Part shown: positions 5,252 to 7,034 of the stretch, in pieces
Layout of the letters: each line of letters begins with the position of its first letter
Position numbering within the stretch: the stretch's first letter is position 1
Assembly: GCA_021783855.1 (NCBI GenBank)
Contig: JAJXTL010000142.1
Coordinates: 1-7,034 of the forward strand
DNA length: 7,034 nt
Source: Pseudomonadota bacterium
GTDB lineage: Bacteria > Pseudomonadota > Gammaproteobacteria > Burkholderiales > Gallionellaceae
Reading direction: 5' to 3'
Program-made: the position numbers and the translations under genes
Notes under the pieces: model-generated
Databases searched by the model: none
What the model was told of the DNA's origin: nothing
What the model saw: the letters and a program-made list of their open reading frames with translations, nothing else

Positions 5252-5287
5252 TATTTCACTCCCAGCCAGGCGTCCGACGTCATGCTG
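5252..5287 (-). pseudogene. Second C-terminal tail remnant, SMTSDAWLGVK
   Basis: The minus strand reads SMTSDAWLGVK and then TAA (stop at 5252-5254), similar in protein and DNA to the tail at 4432 (LTSDAWLGLEVK); the plus-strand DNA shares ATTTCAC, CCAGCC and TCCGA(A/C)GTCA. Upstream codons (HLQTKN) do not resemble the other copy. Together the two tails bracket ccdAB in the same orientation. The parent gene is not identified. Confidence 0.3.
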
Positions 5288-5444
5288 TTTTTGGTTTGGA
5301 GATGCCAAGTCTGGCAACCTGACTTCCGGAATATACCCACACCCTCAATACAGGCAGACGATATGAGTATCCCCGAGACTTCCCGGTACAACTGCGGACA
5401 GAACGGCATCGGCGCGAAGCCGCGTATTTATTGGCAACAGACGT

Positions 5445-5476
5445 AAAAAAGCCCACCGGTACAGGGCGGGCTTTTT
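5445..5476 (-). terminator. Rho-independent terminator after the tRNA gene
   Basis: GCCCGCC and GGTGGGC form a GC-rich stem around CTGTACC, flanked by AAAAA and followed on the minus strand by TTTTTT. It lies just past the tRNA 3' end. A-tracts on one side and T-tracts on the other could let it work in both directions. Confidence 0.85.
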
Positions 5477-5482
5477 GTGTCG

Positions 5483-5559
5483 TGGTGGTGATAGGTGGAT
5501 TTGAACCACCGACCTCAGCGTTATGAGTGCTGCGCTCTAACCACCTGAGCTATATCACC
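5483..5559 (-). tRNA. tRNA-Met(CAU), probably elongator
   Basis: Folds into a standard 77-nt cloverleaf: acceptor GGTGATA/TATCACC, D arm GCTC...GAGC, anticodon loop CTCATAA (anticodon CAT), a 5-base variable loop AGGTC, and T arm GGTGG-TTCAAAT-CCACC. The discriminator is A73 and CCA is encoded. The G1-C72 pair excludes initiator tRNA, which has an unpaired position 1. A minor tRNA-Ile with lysidine also has CAT in its gene; I prefer elongator Met because the acceptor lacks the C4-G69/C5-G68 pairs described for the E. coli Ile2 tRNA, but this is not decisive. The anticodon stem has an A31/C39 mismatch next to the loop. Confidence 0.93.
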
Positions 5560-5595
5560 GAAGAGGCGGCATTTTCCAGATTTCACGTCCCGCTG

Positions 5596-6270
5596 TCAAT
5601 GGCAGGGAACTCGCTTTAGCGCGATTTCGGGAAAATCCTTCTGCAAGGCGCTCAATTTGTCGCTCGTTTGCCGGTCAAGATCGCTCATCGCAAACATGAC
5701 CGCAGGCTTGTTGCCGGACTTTTCGCCGATCTTCGCGCTGTGTATCCCCTTTGTGAGCAATCCGTCCAGAAAATTCTGCGCAGCCTCATGCGTCTTGAAT
5801 AGGCCAAGGGAAATCGCATTCATCCATGCGCCCGCATCCTGCACGACGAAATAGTCCGACACGCCGCGCGCCTTGAGCTGTGCGACCTTCTGGGCCACCA
5901 TGGCCTTATCCTTGAGCGGAGGAATGTACACCCAATAGCCTATCGTATGGCCAACATCGTGCCTGCTCAGTTTGTCGCCCAGCTGCAGCTTCTGCAATTC
6001 TTTGGCAGCCTGATCGAGCTGTGTACCTGAAAACTCGCCCCATTCGAAACACGCGTTTTCAGCCTGCACCGAGGATGCCGCCGCGGGCGCCGATGCAGGC
6101 GAAGATGCGGGCATCGCGGCAACAGGGGCCTGCGTGGCATTCAGAATGGAAATCTTTTCTGCGTGCAGCGGCAAGGGTACAGGTTCCGCCCCCTCGTCCA
6201 GCATGCCGGACTTCATCACCGCAAAGAAAATCACATTCACTGCGACCAAAATCCAAAATAGTATCTTCAT
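5596..6270 (-). CDS. SPOR-domain membrane-anchored protein
   Basis: A 224-residue protein with a short cytoplasmic start, one hydrophobic segment (residues 3-19, ILFWILVAVNVIFFAVM), a low-complexity Ala/Ser/Pro linker (about 48-70), and a periplasmic SPOR-like domain (about 108-185, from GYWVYIPPL through YFVVQDAG and ISLGLFKTHEAAQNFL). SPOR domains bind denuded septal peptidoglycan, so a role at the division site is likely, though none is proven for this protein. The frame is open up to 6438, but the ATG at 6270 overlaps the coaX stop in ATGA and starts the membrane anchor, so I choose it. Gene order birA-coaX-SPOR is one I associate with betaproteobacteria. The stop lies 36 bases before the tRNA. 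Confidence 0.9.
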   Translation of the reverse strand: MKILFWILVAVNVIFFAVMKSGMLDEGAEPVPLPLHAEKISILNATQAPVAAMPASSPASAPAAASSVQAENACFEWGEFSGTQLDQAAKELQKLQLGDKLSRHDVGHTIGYWVYIPPLKDKAMVAQKVAQLKARGVSDYFVVQDAGAWMNAISLGLFKTHEAAQNFLDGLLTKGIHSAKIGEKSGNKPAVMFAMSDLDRQTSDKLSALQKDFPEIALKRVPCH

Positions 6271-6980
6271 GCCCGATCCACATCCCCTGCGATTAGTCTC
6301 AATCCCTGCAGCACGAGATTGTCCATCATCTCCGCCCGCAATGCCAGATGCGGCAACAACAGATGCGCCGCCCCCCCGCAAAGCAGGACGGGCTGCGATG
6401 CATTCAGCAGCGCATGCTGCCGATGTATCGCGCCGCAAGTCGCCTGTATCGCGCCGCTGTACACGGCGTCGGCCGTATTCTTCGGGAAATCCGCATATAC
6501 ACTTTTATCGAATTCGGGCAGGGTCGTGGCAAAAGCCAGGCTCTTCTGCATCAGTGCCACCCCGGGCAGGATCAGCCCGCCCAGGAATTCGCCTTCGCCG
6601 GATAGCGCATCTATCGTGGTGGCAGTCCCGCTGTTCACCACCAGACAGGCGCCACCCGCATGATGCCATGCGGCGATCAAGGCCGCCCAGCGGTCGCTGC
6701 CCAGAAGCTCCGGCACCGCATAGCCGTTTCGCACGCCGCACTGCTGATCCCTTGCCTCGATGAACTGCAATGGAATGCCGCGCTCTTCACAGGCGCGAAC
6801 GATCTGCCTTGCAACTTCGTCGCCCGCCACATTGCTCGCCCAGGCCTGCTGCACATCGCCATATTCTGAAAAATCCAACTCGCATGCGCTGCTTGCAGGC
6901 ATACTCACGACATGCGAATCAATGTCGTCCGTCGTCAGCTTGATGTTGGTGTTTCCCGCATCGATCAGCAATCTTTTCAC
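6267..6980 (-). CDS. coaX: Type III pantothenate kinase CoaX
   Basis: Catalyses ATP-dependent phosphorylation of pantothenate, the first step of coenzyme A synthesis, in the cytoplasm; type III enzymes belong to the ASKHA fold and are not feedback-inhibited by CoA. The 237 residues show the phosphate-binding DAGNTN at 7-12, GSDRW at 94-98, NSGTATTID at 116-124 and FLGGLILPG at 132-140, with CGGAAHLL near the end. Length is typical. The start is GTG at 6980, overlapping the birA stop in GTGA, with a GGGGGCGAGG purine run upstream. The stop overlaps the SPOR gene start. Biotin ligase and pantothenate kinase share cofactor metabolism, and coupled expression is a known arrangement. Confidence 0.97.
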   Translation of the reverse strand: MKRLLIDAGNTNIKLTTDDIDSHVVSMPASSACELDFSEYGDVQQAWASNVAGDEVARQIVRACEERGIPLQFIEARDQQCGVRNGYAVPELLGSDRWAALIAAWHHAGGACLVVNSGTATTIDALSGEGEFLGGLILPGVALMQKSLAFATTLPEFDKSVYADFPKNTADAVYSGAIQATCGAIHRQHALLNASQPVLLCGGAAHLLLPHLALRAEMMDNLVLQGLRLIAGDVDRA

Positions 6981-7034
6981 GGCCTCGCCCCCACTTCGCC
7001 TGCATTGTATTGCCTGATGCCCTGCTCCGTTTCC
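6977..7034 (-). CDS. birA: Biotin-protein ligase BirA, last 18 codons only
   Basis: The minus-strand frame entering from the right edge reads IRQYNAGEVGARP and stops at 6977. This matches the C-terminal SH3-like domain of bifunctional biotin ligase, which usually ends in a (S/A)GEVSLRP-type strand. The 4-base overlap with coaX and the known birA-coaX order support it. Nearly all of the protein lies outside the window. Confidence 0.75.
   Translation of the reverse strand, partial: ETEQGIRQYNAGEVGARP

Noticed and set aside
6271..6438. N-terminal extension of the SPOR protein
   Set aside because: It overlaps the end of coaX in another frame and would put 56 non-family residues ahead of the membrane anchor.
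1..7034. CRISPR array, complete insertion sequence, or multigene defence operon
   Set aside because: No regularly spaced repeats, no transposase and no Cas or other defence gene is visible; the ATPase alone does not establish a system.

Overview
The window looks like a chromosomal segment of a betaproteobacterium, probably near the Nitrosomonadales. The basis is moderate GC and the tightly overlapped birA-coaX-SPOR order, which I associate with that class. This placement is an inference from gene order and protein character, not from a search. Every gene I accept is on the minus strand, so transcription runs from right (7034) to left (1).

Right part (5445-7034), core genome: the last 18 codons of birA (biotin ligase/repressor), then coaX (type III pantothenate kinase, GTG start), then a membrane-anchored SPOR-domain protein. 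Each junction is a 4-base stop/start overlap, so the three are probably translated as one coupled operon. A 77-nt tRNA with anticodon CAU (elongator Met by best reading, CCA encoded) follows, with a strong Rho-independent terminator.

Left part (1-1210), core genome: miaB, the radical-SAM tRNA methylthiotransferase. Its C-terminus runs off the left edge, and a perfect TATAAT box lies about 90 bases upstream of its start.

Middle part (about 1211-5444), accessory island of small modules and gene debris. From right to left: a complete ccdAB toxin-antitoxin pair with a readable promoter and repeated operator; a HigB/Gp49-like toxin broken by a 32-bp palindrome-bearing insertion and a nonsense codon, followed by its intact XRE antitoxin; a pair of REP-like short repeats; an intact DUF433 antitoxin followed by a DUF5615 (PIN-like) toxin cut to about 26 recognisable residues; an orphan 80-codon ORF; and an intact AAA_14/DUF4143 ATPase. 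The ATPase is bracketed by two direct repeats of about 115-128 bp, each encoding the first ~41 residues of a NERD-domain (nuclease-related, helicase-type) protein. One repeat is open in frame into miaB.

I see no clear novel multigene system. The two notable patterns are (1) antitoxins kept intact while two of three partner toxins are destroyed, and (2) gene-terminus fragments repeated on both sides of modules: NERD N-termini around the ATPase, and a TSDAWLG-type C-terminal tail on both sides of ccdAB. Stretches 2702-2779 and 2892-3025 hold nothing I can assign; the latter is visibly more AT-rich than its surroundings.
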